From NCBI RefSeq assembly GCF_003966955.1, contig NZ_AP019367.1, positions 434,001-498,000 of the forward strand: a DNA stretch of 64,000 bases, written 5' to 3'. The notes beneath the pieces are model-generated. The model was not told where the DNA came from. It made no database searches and was given only the letters and a program-made list of their open reading frames with translations. Of this stretch, positions 28,297-37,693 are shown piece by piece. The DNA is from Parolsenella catena (lineage in GTDB: Bacteria; Actinomycetota; Coriobacteriia; Coriobacteriales; Atopobiaceae). Position 1 is the stretch's first letter. Each line of letters opens with the position of its first letter. Both the position numbers and the translations under genes were made by a program.

Positions 28297-28358
28297 AAAC
28301 GTGCAATGGTACGCAATGTAAAGCAAGGACAGTGCTAGCCTTCGAACCGGGAGTGGCC

Positions 28359-29129
28359 ATGCTCGCAGAGCAGCGCAGGCAGATCATCGTCGACCTCGTG
28401 GGCCGCAACGACACGGCCTCCGTCTCCGAGCTCGCCGAGCGCTTCGAGACCTCCGAGTCCACGATCCGCCGCGACATCGACCGCCTGGAGGCCGCCGGAC
28501 TTCTCGTGAAGGTCCACGGCGGCGCCGCGAGCGTCGACGCGGCCGTCTCGCCCGCGCCCTTCGTTGCAAACGAGCCCACGATGGCCGAGAAGCGCAGCCT
28601 TAACGCCGCCGAGAAACGTGCCATCGCCGCCTATGCCGCCAGCCTCATCGAGCCGGATGACTTCGTCTTCCTCGACGCCGGCTCCACCACCCAGATCATG
28701 GTCGAGCTGCTGGGCGAGCCGGCACTTTGCGCCACCTACGTCACCAACTCCGTCTCGAACGCCCTGGCCCTTGCGGCCCGTGGCGTCCACGTCATCGTCA
28801 TCGGCGGCGACCTCAAGGCCGGCACCGAGGCCATCGTGGGACCGGGCGCCATCGACGCGCTGTCCCGCTACAACTTCTCAAAAGGCTTTGCGGGCGCAAA
28901 CGGCGCCACGCGCGAGCAGGGCTTCACCACGCCGGACACGTCCGAGGCCATGGTGAAGATGCTCGCGCTGCAGCACAGCGCCAGCCGCTACGTCCTGGCA
29001 GACGCCAGCAAGCTCGGCGTCGTGACGCCCGTGACGTTCTCGGCGTTCTCGGACGCCACGCTCGTCACCGCCGGCGCCGTCGACGCCACCTACAGCACGC
29101 TACCCAACGTCGTGGAGGTAACCGCATGA
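28359..29129 (+). CDS. fruR: DeoR-family regulator of the fructose operon
   Basis: A 256-residue protein from ATG at 28359; GTG two codons earlier is possible. The N-terminal winged helix MLAEQRRQIIVDLV then SESTIRRDIDRLEAAGLL is the DeoR signature. The C-terminal sugar-phosphate sensor domain has DAGSTTQIMVELL and ADASKLGVVTPVTF. It overlaps fruK (ATGA) and probably represses fruRKA, with fructose 1-phosphate as inducer, as known for homologues. Confidence 0.9.
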   Translation: MLAEQRRQIIVDLVGRNDTASVSELAERFETSESTIRRDIDRLEAAGLLVKVHGGAASVDAAVSPAPFVANEPTMAEKRSLNAAEKRAIAAYAASLIEPDDFVFLDAGSTTQIMVELLGEPALCATYVTNSVSNALALAARGVHVIVIGGDLKAGTEAIVGPGAIDALSRYNFSKGFAGANGATREQGFTTPDTSEAMVKMLALQHSASRYVLADASKLGVVTPVTFSAFSDATLVTAGAVDATYSTLPNVVEVTA

Positions 29130-30025
29130 TCTGCACCGTCACGTTCAACCCGTCGCTCGATTACATCGTCCGCGTGGACGACATGCGCCTGGGCGTCATC
29201 AACCGCACCACCTACGAGCAGGTGCTGCCCGGCGGCAAGGGCATCAACGTGTCCATCGTGCTGGGCAACCTCGGCCACGAGAGCTGCGCCCTGGGCTTTC
29301 TCGCCGGCTTCACGGGCGCAGAGATCGCCCGACGCGTGCGCGAGGCGCATGTCCATGCCGACTTCATCGAGGTCGAGAATGGCATGAGCCGCATCAACGC
29401 CAAGATCAAGAGCAACGAGGAGACCGAGCTCAACGGCCAGGGCCCGCTCATCACCGAGGAGAACATCGAGCAGCTCTACGCCAAGCTCGACGTGCTCGGC
29501 CAAGGCGACACGCTCGTCATCTCGGGCTCGGTGCCCAACACGCTGCCCGGCGACATGTACGAGCGCATCATGGCGCGCCTCGGCGGCCGCGGCGTGCGCA
29601 TCGTCGTGGACGCGGAGCGAGACCTGCTCACGCGCGTCCTGCCGCACCACCCCTTCCTCGTGAAGCCCAACAACATCGAGCTGGGCGACATCTACGGCGC
29701 CCAGCTCAAGACCCGCGCCGACGTCGTCCCCTATGCCCAGCGCATGCAGCGCGAGGGCGCGCGCAACGTCCTCGTCTCCATGGCGGGGGAGGGCGGTGTG
29801 CTCGTGGCCGAGACGGGCGAGGTGTTCGAGAGCCCCGCTGCCAAGGGCACCGTCGTGAACTCCGTGGGCGCGGGCGACTCCGCCGTCGCGGGTTTCCTCG
29901 CAGGCCTCGCCGAGACCGGCTCCTACGAGACGGCCTTCCACATGGCGCTGTCCGCCGGCTCTGCCAGCGCCTTCTCCGATCACCTCGCCACGCGCCCCGA
30001 GGTCGAGGCGCTCATGGCCCGCTAG
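29126..30025 (+). CDS. fruK: 1-phosphofructokinase
   Basis: A 299-residue PfkB-family kinase (MICTVTFNPSLDYIV). It has the N-terminal GGKGINVS substrate loop, ISGSVPNTLP and the anion-hole/catalytic GAGDSAVAGF near the C-terminus. It converts the fructose 1-phosphate made by FruA to fructose 1,6-bisphosphate. Its ATG overlaps the fruR TGA, and GGAGGT is upstream. Confidence 0.95.
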   Translation: MICTVTFNPSLDYIVRVDDMRLGVINRTTYEQVLPGGKGINVSIVLGNLGHESCALGFLAGFTGAEIARRVREAHVHADFIEVENGMSRINAKIKSNEETELNGQGPLITEENIEQLYAKLDVLGQGDTLVISGSVPNTLPGDMYERIMARLGGRGVRIVVDAERDLLTRVLPHHPFLVKPNNIELGDIYGAQLKTRADVVPYAQRMQREGARNVLVSMAGEGGVLVAETGEVFESPAAKGTVVNSVGAGDSAVAGFLAGLAETGSYETAFHMALSAGSASAFSDHLATRPEVEALMAR

Positions 30026-30119
30026 GCCGGCAAGAGGGACGGCCCCCCGCGGGCCGTCGCAGGTAACTTGCGCCCCACATCCGCAGCGGGGGCGCACGAG
30101 ATAGAAAGGTCCCCCTACC

Positions 30120-32096
30120 ATGAAGATCTCGAGTCTGCTCAAACCGGAGGCGATAGCGATAGGAGCCGCGGCGTCCTCCAAGGACGACGCCATCTCCAAG
30201 CTCGTCGACCTCATGACTACGCAGGGCAACGTCGCCGACCGCGACGCTTACGAGGCCGCCGTCCACGCCCGCGAGGACGAGGGCACCACGGCGCTCGGCG
30301 AGGGCATCGCCATCCCGCACGCCAAGACGTCTGCCGTCACGGCACCGGGCCTCGCGGCCATGACGCTGCCCGCCGGCGTCGACTACGACGCGCCCGACGG
30401 CCAGCCCACGACGCTCATGTTCCTCATCGCCGCGCCCGACACCAAGGCCGACGTCCACCTCGAGGTGCTCTCTCGCCTCTCCACGCTGCTCATGGACCCC
30501 GAGTTCTGCGCGAGCCTGCGCGACGCCAAGGACCCGGCCGAGTTCCTCGCCGCCATCGATGCCGCCGAGGCCGCCAAGCTCGCCGCCGACGACGAGAAGG
30601 CCGCCGCGGCCGCCGAGCGCGACGCCGCCGGCTATGACATCGTGGCTATCACGGCCTGTCCCACGGGCATCGCCCACACCTACATGGCCGCCGAGGGCCT
30701 GGAGATGAAGGCCAAGGAGATGGGCGTCCGCATCAAGGTGGAGACCCAGGGCTCCGGTGGCGCCAAGAACGTGCTCTCTGCCGAGGACATCGCGGGTGCC
30801 AAGGGCGTCATCATTGCCGCCGACAAGAACGTCGACCTCTCCCGCTTCGACGGTAAGCCGCTCTACAGCTGCCCCGTCTCGCGCGGCATCAACGAGCCCG
30901 AGGCCCTCATCAACGAGATCCTCGAGGGCAAGGCGCCCGTCCACCACGTGGCCGGCGGCGTCAAGGCCCAGGCCGCGAGCTCGTCTGACAACGAGTCCAC
31001 CTGGCACAAGATCTACAAGCACCTCATGAACGGCGTCTCCCACATGCTGCCGTTCGTCATTGGCGGCGGCATCCTCACCGCCATCGCGTTCCTCGTGGAC
31101 CAGCCGGGCCTGGGCACCTCGGCCTACGGCTCCTCGATCCCGGCGGCCGCGCTGTTCAAGACCATCGGCGGCGAGGCGTTCGGCCTCATGCTTCCGATCC
31201 TGGCCGGCTACATCGCCAGCTCCATCGCCGATAGGCCTGGCCTGGCGCCCGGCTTCGTGGGCGGCCTGTTCGCCAAGGCCGGCTATGACTTTGCCTACCT
31301 CGGCACGCTCGACTCCACGACGCTCGTCTCCGGCGGCTTCATCGCGGCGCTGTTCGCGGGCTTCGCGGCCGGCTACATCACGCTCGGCATCGAGCGTGCG
31401 TGCGACAGGCTCCCGGCGTCGCTCGAGGGCATCAAGCCCATGCTCATCTACCCGGTGCTGGGCACGCTCGCCATCGGTGTCGTGATGCTTGCGCTCAACC
31501 CCCTGTTCGCCCTCATCAACACGGCGCTCAACGGATTCCTCGCCGGCCTCGGCACGAGCAACATCGTGGTGCTTGGCCTGGTGCTTGGCGGCATGATGTC
31601 CGTTGACATGGGTGGCCCCTTCAACAAGGCCGCCTACGTCTTTGGCACCGCCGCGCTCGATCCCAGCTCCGGTCTTGGCACCACCGGCCAGATCATCATG
31701 GCCTCCGTCATGGTGGGCGGCATGGTCCCGCCGCTGGTCATTGCCCTGTCCACGACGTTCTTCAAGAACCGCTGGACCAAGGCGGATCGCAACGCCGGCC
31801 TCGTGAACTACATCATGGGCCTGTCGTTCATCTCCGAGGGCGCCATCCCGTTTGCCGCCGCCGACCCCGGCCACGTGCTGCCCAGCTGCATCATCGGCTC
31901 CGCCATCGCCGGCGGCCTCTCCGCTGCCTTTGGCTGCACGAGCCCCGCTCCCCACGGCGGTGCCTGGGTCACTGCCGTCATCGGCAACCCGCTCATGTGG
32001 CTCGTCGCCTGCCTCGTGGGCTCGGTCATCGGCTGCGTGATCCTCTCCTTCTGGAAGAAGCCGCTGCCCGCCAGCGAGTCCGGCCTGGAGAAGTAG
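30120..32096 (+). CDS. fruA: Fructose PTS enzyme IIABC
   Basis: A 658-residue fusion. The EIIA domain (residues about 1-150) has the phosphorylatable His in GIAIPHAKTS. EIIB (about 175-275) has the phosphocysteine in ITACPTGIAHTYM. EIIC (about 300-650) has about nine membrane spans, with DMGGPFNKAAYVFG. It imports fructose and phosphorylates it at C1. It is the last gene of fruRKA, and a terminator follows. Confidence 0.96.
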   Translation: MKISSLLKPEAIAIGAAASSKDDAISKLVDLMTTQGNVADRDAYEAAVHAREDEGTTALGEGIAIPHAKTSAVTAPGLAAMTLPAGVDYDAPDGQPTTLMFLIAAPDTKADVHLEVLSRLSTLLMDPEFCASLRDAKDPAEFLAAIDAAEAAKLAADDEKAAAAAERDAAGYDIVAITACPTGIAHTYMAAEGLEMKAKEMGVRIKVETQGSGGAKNVLSAEDIAGAKGVIIAADKNVDLSRFDGKPLYSCPVSRGINEPEALINEILEGKAPVHHVAGGVKAQAASSSDNESTWHKIYKHLMNGVSHMLPFVIGGGILTAIAFLVDQPGLGTSAYGSSIPAAALFKTIGGEAFGLMLPILAGYIASSIADRPGLAPGFVGGLFAKAGYDFAYLGTLDSTTLVSGGFIAALFAGFAAGYITLGIERACDRLPASLEGIKPMLIYPVLGTLAIGVVMLALNPLFALINTALNGFLAGLGTSNIVVLGLVLGGMMSVDMGGPFNKAAYVFGTAALDPSSGLGTTGQIIMASVMVGGMVPPLVIALSTTFFKNRWTKADRNAGLVNYIMGLSFISEGAIPFAAADPGHVLPSCIIGSAIAGGLSAAFGCTSPAPHGGAWVTAVIGNPLMWLVACLVGSVIGCVILSFWKKPLPASESGLEK

Positions 32097-32128
32097 GCCA
32101 GACGCGTCTCATATAGCGTCACCCCTAC

Positions 32129-32156
32129 GGGGCGTCCTTCGGGGCGCCCCTTTTTT
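32129..32156 (+). terminator. Terminator of the fru operon
   Basis: A GGGGCG...CGCCCC hairpin followed by TTTTTT, about 30 bp after the fruA stop. Confidence 0.88.
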
Positions 32157-32159
32157 CAT

Positions 32160-32239
32160 GGGACCAAAGGGGACGGGTTCGTTTGGTCCCCTTCTGGCCC
32201 CGCCCTTGGCGCCAAGTGAACCCGTCCCCTTTGGCTCCC
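32160..32239. repeat. Head-to-head pair of REP-like palindromes
   Basis: A perfect copy at 32160-32190 is followed after about 20 bp by an inverted, slightly diverged copy (GCCAAGTGAACCCG...TTTGGCTCCC) ending 47 bp before rapZ. Confidence 0.88.
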
Positions 32240-32285
32240 TGTATACTCGAATGCACACAGCAACGCGGAAGGGGAGCGCACGCAC

Positions 32286-33308
32286 ATGGACGAGAACAAC
32301 AGCGCCGCCGAGGCCCGCACGGCCGAGACGCGCGCCCGCGTGGAGCACGCCGCCGAGGTGAGCGAGAGCGCCGAGCGCGTCGCGGACCTCACGGGCGCCC
32401 GCATGCGCACCGCCGAGCAGGCCGCCCGCGTGCCAGACGTCGTGGTCATCACGGGAATGTCGGGCTCCGGCCGCACCCAGGCGCTCCACGTCTTCGAGGA
32501 CATGGGCTACTTCTGCATCGACAACCTGCCCCCGCGCCTCATCCTGCAGCTCGCCGAGCTCGTGGGCATCAACTCCGGCGTGGGCCGCCACCTCGCCGTC
32601 ACGTGCGACCTTCGCTCCCAGGGGCTGTTCGATGAGATCAGCGACTCCCTCACGGCCCTGCGCGAGCACGAGCTGTCCTGCAAGGTGGTGTTCCTCGACA
32701 CCGCCGACGAGATCCTCATGCGCCGCTACGACGAGAACCGCCGCCGCCACCCGCTGGCCCAGCCCGGCGAGTCGCTCGCCTCCACCATCTCCCGCGAGCG
32801 CGCACAGCTCGCCGCCGTCCGTGACGCCTCGGACCTCGTCATCGACACGAGCCACATGAAGGTCCGCGAGCTGCGCCGTCGCCTGCGCCGCGCGTTCTCC
32901 GAGCTCACTGACCAGCAGCTCATGGAGGTCTCGGTCTTCTCGTTTGGCTTCAAGCACGGCATGCCCGTCGAGGCCGACCTCATGATCGACGTCCGCTTTC
33001 TGCCCAACCCCTTCTACGACCCCAAGATGCGCACGCTCACCGGCAACGACAAGCTCGTGAGCGACTTCGTTTTGCAGAACCCCGTCACCGAGAAGTTCCT
33101 CGAGGCCTGGTGGAGCCTGCTTGACGTCGCCATGCCGGGATATGTCGCCGAGGGCAAGAGCCACCTGTCCATCGCCGTGGGCTGCACGGGTGGTCAGCAC
33201 AGAAGCGTCGCCATCGCTAACGCCACGGCCGCCTACCTCGAAAGGGGCGGCTACCACGTGAGCCTCTCGCACCGCGACCTCGCCCTCGCCAACGTGAGGA
33301 CGAGCTAG
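32286..33308 (+). CDS. rapZ: RapZ/YvcJ-family nucleotide-binding RNase adapter
   Basis: A 340-residue protein. An Ala/Glu-rich N-terminal extension of about 50 residues precedes the P-loop GMSGSGRTQALHVFEDMG and CIDNLPPRLI. The C-terminal UDP-sugar-binding domain has FSFGFKHGMPVEADL and the signature GCTGGQHRSV. In other bacteria RapZ controls amino-sugar synthesis through small RNAs, or has a GTPase/nucleotide-sensing role; the role here is not known. Some of the extension would vanish if ATG at 32403 were used. It is 1 bp from whiA. Confidence 0.92.
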   Translation: MDENNSAAEARTAETRARVEHAAEVSESAERVADLTGARMRTAEQAARVPDVVVITGMSGSGRTQALHVFEDMGYFCIDNLPPRLILQLAELVGINSGVGRHLAVTCDLRSQGLFDEISDSLTALREHELSCKVVFLDTADEILMRRYDENRRRHPLAQPGESLASTISRERAQLAAVRDASDLVIDTSHMKVRELRRRLRRAFSELTDQQLMEVSVFSFGFKHGMPVEADLMIDVRFLPNPFYDPKMRTLTGNDKLVSDFVLQNPVTEKFLEAWWSLLDVAMPGYVAEGKSHLSIAVGCTGGQHRSVAIANATAAYLERGGYHVSLSHRDLALANVRTS

Positions 33309-33309
33309 C

Positions 33310-34239
33310 ATGTCGTTCACCGCAGAGGTAAAGGACGAGCTCTCGCGCGTGGAGGGCCATTGCGAGAGCTGCGACATCGCCGAGCTCGCCGCGCTCGTGC
33401 GCGTGTGCGGCGCGCTGTCGTTCCACGGCTCGGGCGCCTACTCCATCCGCGTCTCCACCGAGACGGGCGCCGTGGCCCGCACGGTCATCCACCTGGCGCA
33501 CAAGGTGTTCGACCTGGATACCTCGCTCACCGTGCGCCGCTCCAACCTGCACAAGACGCGCAACTACCTCATCGAGATCCCCGAGCAGAAGGGCCTTGAG
33601 CAGGCGCTCATCAAGATGGGCGTGCTCGTCTTGGGCCGCGGCCTGTCGAGCGGCATCGCGGCGCGCGTCGTGGCGCGTCCTTGCTGCCGCGCCGCCTACC
33701 TGCGCGGCGCGTTCATGGCCGGCGGCTTCATCGCAGACCCCCGCGGGGACTTCCACCTGGAGATCGCCGTGACGGGCGACGAGTTCGCCGACGACCTCAT
33801 CGAGCTGCTCGACGACGAGAACATCACGGCGCGCGTGAACCGCCGCCGCGGCTCCTACGCCATCTACCTCAAGAGCTTCGACGACATCGCGCGCTTCCTC
33901 ACCGTCATAGGCGCGAGGAGGACCGCCCACGCCGTCGACAACGTCCGCGTCATGAAGTCCGTCAAGAACGACGTGAACCGCCGCGTGAACGCCGAGCTCG
34001 CCAACCAGGCGCGCTCCACGGGCGCCGCCGCAGACCAACTCGTCCTCATCGACGCGGTGGAGCGCGAGGTGGGGCTCGACAACCTGCCGCCGGCGCTCGC
34101 TGCCTTCTGCGAGGCGCGCCGCGCCCACCCTGACCTGTCGCTCAGGGACCTTGGTGCCACCATGCGCCCGCCCATGTCCAAGTCCGCGCTCTACCACCGC
34201 GTGCTGCGCCTGGAGCAGCTCCTCAAGCAGACGAAGTAG
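33310..34239 (+). CDS. whiA: DNA-binding regulator WhiA
   Basis: A 309-residue protein (MSFTAEVKDELSRVEGHC). The N-terminal half resembles LAGLIDADG homing endonucleases without catalysis (RGAFMAGGFIADPRGDFHLEI). The C-terminal helix-turn-helix has LRDLGATMRPPMSKSALYHR. WhiA is widespread in Gram-positives and regulates division genes. It directly follows rapZ; the usual intervening yvcK gene is absent here. Confidence 0.95.
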   Translation: MSFTAEVKDELSRVEGHCESCDIAELAALVRVCGALSFHGSGAYSIRVSTETGAVARTVIHLAHKVFDLDTSLTVRRSNLHKTRNYLIEIPEQKGLEQALIKMGVLVLGRGLSSGIAARVVARPCCRAAYLRGAFMAGGFIADPRGDFHLEIAVTGDEFADDLIELLDDENITARVNRRRGSYAIYLKSFDDIARFLTVIGARRTAHAVDNVRVMKSVKNDVNRRVNAELANQARSTGAAADQLVLIDAVEREVGLDNLPPALAAFCEARRAHPDLSLRDLGATMRPPMSKSALYHRVLRLEQLLKQTK

Positions 34240-34240
34240 C

Positions 34241-34306
34241 ACCAAAGGGGACGGGTTCGTTTGGTCCCTCCCTTCGGGAACCAAACGAACCCGTCCCCTT
34301 TGGTTC
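34241..34306. repeat. Head-to-head pair of REP-like palindromes
   Basis: ACCAAAGGGGACGGG...GGTCCC is followed by the inverted copy GGGAACCAAACGAACCCG...GGTTCC, separated by 7 bp. It begins right after the whiA stop and can fold into one long hairpin. Confidence 0.88.
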
Positions 34307-34569
34307 CGCCGCGCACACAGCGCCTTCACAAATGCGGGCGTCCGCGTGTCACGCGCCTGAGCAGCGAACGGTGTGCGACCGCGTCTCGGCACTGTTCCAA
34401 CCTGACTATGCATCAGTAGACAACTTGCAGGTAGATGGCGCGTTTTACAAATCCAATACGCGGTCGTACGTATATCCGACCACAAAAAGCGGTACGATAC
34501 CCGATGGTGTTTCCAACTTAGGTCCGCTCGGCGCAAGGGGCGCCCGAAGGGCCTTCGAAAGGAGAAAGC
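34307..34569. other. Leader/promoter region of gap; no gene seen
   Basis: A less GC-rich stretch at 34420-34505 includes a near-inverted repeat (GGTCGTACG...CCGACC at about 34464-34483) and TACGAT at about 34493. It probably holds the gap promoter. I cannot place it exactly. Confidence 0.45.
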
Positions 34570-35595
34570 ATGGCAGTTAAGGTTGCTATCAACGGCTTTG
34601 GCCGCATTGGTCGTCTGGCTTTCCGTCAGATGTTCGGCCACGAGGGCTCCGAGATCGTCGCCATCAACGACCTCACCTCCCCTGAGATGCTCGCCTACCT
34701 TCTGAAGTACGACTCCACGCAGGGCAACTACGCCCGCGACCACAAGGTCGAGTCCACCGAGGATTCCATCATCGTCGATGGCAAGGAGATCAAGATCTAC
34801 AAGGAGGCCGACGCCAACAACCTGCCGTGGGGCGACCTCGACGTCGACGTCGTGCTCGAGTGCACCGGCTTCTACACCTCCAAGGCCAAGGCCCAGGCTC
34901 ACATCAACGCCGGTGCCAAGAAGGTCGTCATCTCCGCTCCTGCCGGCAAGGACCTCCCGACCATCGTCTACAACGTCAACCACGAGCAGCTCACCGCTGA
35001 TGACAACATCATCTCCGCTGCCTCCTGCACGACGAACTGCCTCGCCCCGATGGCCAAGGGCCTGAACGACTTCGCCCCCATCGTCTCCGGCATCATGACC
35101 ACCATCCACGCCTTCACCGGCGACCAGATGCCGCTCGACGGCCCGCAGCGCAAGGGCAACTTCCGTCGCTCCCGCGCCTGCTCCGAGAACATCGTCCCGA
35201 ACACCACGGGCGCTGCCAAGGCCATCGGCCTGGTTCTCCCCGAGCTCAACGGCAAGCTCATCGGTGCCGCCCAGCGCGTCCCGACGCCGACCGGCTCGCT
35301 GACCAACCTCTACGCCGTCGTTGACAAGAAGGTCACCGTCGACGAGGTCAACGCTGCCATGAAGGCCTACGCCGAGACCATCCCCGAGACCTTCGCCTAC
35401 AACGAGGACCAGATCGTCTCCCGCGACATCGTCGGCGAGACCCACGGCTCCATCTTCGACGCCACGCAGACCATGGTCTCCGACCTCGGCAACGGCCAGT
35501 CCCTGGTGCAGGTCACCTCTTGGTACGACAACGAGAACTCCTACACCTCCCAGATGGTCCGCACCATCAAGTACTTCGAGAAGTTCGTCGCCTAA
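34570..35595 (+). CDS. gap: Glyceraldehyde-3-phosphate dehydrogenase
   Basis: A 341-residue protein with NAD-binding start [16 protein letters not shown], catalytic Cys in [12 protein letters not shown], and C-terminal [14 protein letters not shown]. It makes 1,3-bisphosphoglycerate in glycolysis. GAAAGGAG lies close upstream of ATG at 34570. A hairpin follows the gene, so it may be expressed above pgk-tpiA-gpmI. Codon use shows strong bias, as expected of a highly expressed gene. Confidence 0.98.
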   Translation: MAVKVAINGFGRIGRLAFRQMFGHEGSEIVAINDLTSPEMLAYLLKYDSTQGNYARDHKVESTEDSIIVDGKEIKIYKEADANNLPWGDLDVDVVLECTGFYTSKAKAQAHINAGAKKVVISAPAGKDLPTIVYNVNHEQLTADDNIISAASCTTNCLAPMAKGLNDFAPIVSGIMTTIHAFTGDQMPLDGPQRKGNFRRSRACSENIVPNTTGAAKAIGLVLPELNGKLIGAAQRVPTPTGSLTNLYAVVDKKVTVDEVNAAMKAYAETIPETFAYNEDQIVSRDIVGETHGSIFDATQTMVSDLGNGQSLVQVTSWYDNENSYTSQMVRTIKYFEKFVA

Positions 35596-35619
35596 GTGAC
35601 GCTTCCCTAGGTAGCTTTG

Positions 35620-35662
35620 GGGCGCGGTTGCAGCTTTCGGGCCGCGGCCGCGCCCTTTTTGT
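35620..35662 (+). terminator. Terminator or attenuator after gap
   Basis: A GC hairpin (GGGCGCGG...CCGCGCCC) followed by TTTTTG, within the 141-bp gap-pgk interval. Confidence 0.7.
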
Positions 35663-35736
35663 TGACGGGGGAGCAGGCGGTGTCCGCCTCGCACGGCGCT
35701 GCCACCGCCCTCCCACAGACAACGAAAGGATCCGAT

Positions 35737-36927
35737 ATGGCCTTTACCAAGAAGACCGTCCGCGACATCGACGTCGACGGCAAGCGCGTCCTGTGCCGCG
35801 TCGACTTCAACGTGCCCATCAAGGACGGCGTCGTGGGCGACACCACGCGCATCTCCGCCGCGCTCCCCACGATCAAGTACCTCGTCGAGCACAACGCCCG
35901 CGTCATCCTCATGAGCCACCTCGGCCGTCCGGCCGGCACCGGCTTCGAGCCCGAGCTGTCGCTCAAGCCCGTCGCCGAGAAGCTCGCCGAGATGAGCGGC
36001 CTGCCCGTCTCCTTCGTCGCCGACACCTACGGTGACGAGGCCGAGGCCGCCGTCAACGCTCTCGAGCCGGGCCACGTCCTCGTCCTCGAGAACGTCCGCT
36101 TCGACAAGCGCGAGAAGAAGAACGACCCCGAGATCGCCAAGCGCCTTGCCTCCTACGGCGACGTCTTCGTGCTCGACGCCTTCGGCACCGCGCACCGCGC
36201 CCAGGGCTCCGTCGTGGGCCCTGCCGCCTACATCCCGGCCGTCGCCGGCTTCCTGCTCGAGAAGGAGGTCGACACCCTCACCGGCATCTTCGCCGAGCCC
36301 GAGCGTCCGTTCGTCGCCATCGTCGGCGGCTCCAAGGTCTCGTCCAAGATCGGCGTCCTCGACCACCTCATCGACTCCGCTGACACGCTGATCATCGGCG
36401 GCGGCATGGCCTACACCTTCTTCCTCGCCAAGGGCATGACCGTCGGCCAGTCCCTCAAGGAGGAGGACTGGGTCGAGCGCGCCGGCGAGATGCTCAAGAA
36501 GGCCGAGGACAAGGGCGTCAAGATCCTGCTGCCCGTCGACAACCGCGTTGCCGACCACTTCGGCGAGGACGCCGTGCCCGAGGTCGTGGCCTCCGACGCC
36601 ATCCCCGATGACCGCGAGGGCATGGACATCGGCCCCAAGACCGAGGAGCTCTACGCCGAGGCCATCAAGGGCGCCAAGACCGTCTTCTGGAACGGCCCCA
36701 TGGGCGTCTTCGAGTTCGACAACTTCGCGCACGGCACCGAGGCCGTCTGCCGCGCCGTCGCGGACTCTGACTGCACGTCGATCATCGGTGGCGGCGATTC
36801 CGTCGCGGCCGTCAACAAGTTCGGCCTGGCCGACAAGATGAGCTGGATCTCCACCGGTGGTGGCGCTTCCATGGAGCTCGTCGAGGGCAAGGCCCTTCCC
36901 GGAGTGGAGGCGCTTCTCGATGCCTAA
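35737..36927 (+). CDS. pgk: Phosphoglycerate kinase
   Basis: A 396-residue protein from ATG at 35737 (GAAAGGATCC upstream). Family motifs are [49 protein letters not shown] and the ATP-binding end GGGDSVAAV with [13 protein letters not shown]. It transfers phosphate from 1,3-bisphosphoglycerate to ADP. It overlaps tpiA by 8 bp. Confidence 0.98.
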   Translation: MAFTKKTVRDIDVDGKRVLCRVDFNVPIKDGVVGDTTRISAALPTIKYLVEHNARVILMSHLGRPAGTGFEPELSLKPVAEKLAEMSGLPVSFVADTYGDEAEAAVNALEPGHVLVLENVRFDKREKKNDPEIAKRLASYGDVFVLDAFGTAHRAQGSVVGPAAYIPAVAGFLLEKEVDTLTGIFAEPERPFVAIVGGSKVSSKIGVLDHLIDSADTLIIGGGMAYTFFLAKGMTVGQSLKEEDWVERAGEMLKKAEDKGVKILLPVDNRVADHFGEDAVPEVVASDAIPDDREGMDIGPKTEELYAEAIKGAKTVFWNGPMGVFEFDNFAHGTEAVCRAVADSDCTSIIGGGDSVAAVNKFGLADKMSWISTGGGASMELVEGKALPGVEALLDA

Positions 36928-37687
36928 TCGCACCCTTCTCATCGCTGGTAACTGGAAGATGAACAACGACGTCCACGCGGCGGCCAAGCTGGCCGACGAG
37001 CTGGCCCAGGCCCTGCCCGAGGTCCCCGCTGGCGTCGAGGTCCTCGTCTGCCCGCCCACCATCGACATCACCACGGTCCACGACCGCATCTCCGCCGCCC
37101 CCATCGCGCTGGGCGCGCAGAACGTCTACTGGGAGGCCAAGGGCGCCTACACCGGCGAGTCTTCCTGCGACATGCTCAAGAGCGCCGGCTGCACCTACTG
37201 CATCATCGGCCACTCCGAGCGCCGCGACTACTTCCACGAGACGGACGAGGACGAGAACAAGAAGGCCAAGGCGCTCGTTGCCGCTGGCATCGTCCCGGTG
37301 TTCTGCTGCGGCGAGCCCGAGGAGGTCCGCGAGGCCGGCACCTACGTCAAGCACGTGACCGACCAGGTCAAGGCTGGCCTCGCCGGTCTCGAGATCTCCG
37401 ACGCCAAGCAGCTCGTCGTTGCCTACGAGCCCATCTGGGCCATCGGCACGGGCAAGACCGCCACGGCCGATGACGCCCAGGAGGTCTGCGGCGCCATCCG
37501 CGAGACGCTCAAGGAGCTCTTCGGCGCCGAGCTGGCCGACGGCATCCGCGTGCTGTACGGCGGCTCCGCCAAGCCCGACAACATCGCCGAGCTCGTCGCC
37601 AAGCCCGACGTGGACGGCGCCCTCGTGGGCGGCGCCTCGCTCAAGGCCGAGGACTTCTCCGCCATGGTCGTCAAGGCAGGGGAGTAG
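36920..37687 (+). CDS. tpiA: Triosephosphate isomerase
   Basis: A 255-residue protein ([15 protein letters not shown]). Active-site Lys is in NWKMN, His in IIGHSERR and Glu in [15 protein letters not shown]; the phosphate loop is [12 protein letters not shown] at 36920 overlaps the pgk end, with GGAGTGGAGG upstream. gpmI follows after 6 bp. Confidence 0.98.
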   Translation: MPNRTLLIAGNWKMNNDVHAAAKLADELAQALPEVPAGVEVLVCPPTIDITTVHDRISAAPIALGAQNVYWEAKGAYTGESSCDMLKSAGCTYCIIGHSERRDYFHETDEDENKKAKALVAAGIVPVFCCGEPEEVREAGTYVKHVTDQVKAGLAGLEISDAKQLVVAYEPIWAIGTGKTATADDAQEVCGAIRETLKELFGAELADGIRVLYGGSAKPDNIAELVAKPDVDGALVGGASLKAEDFSAMVVKAGE

Positions 37688-37693
37688 CGCACG

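Noticed and set aside
33217-37104. Very long minus-strand frame opposite whiA, gap and pgk (1295 codons)
   Set aside because: Shadow of strongly biased codon use in glycolytic genes. No recognisable domains.
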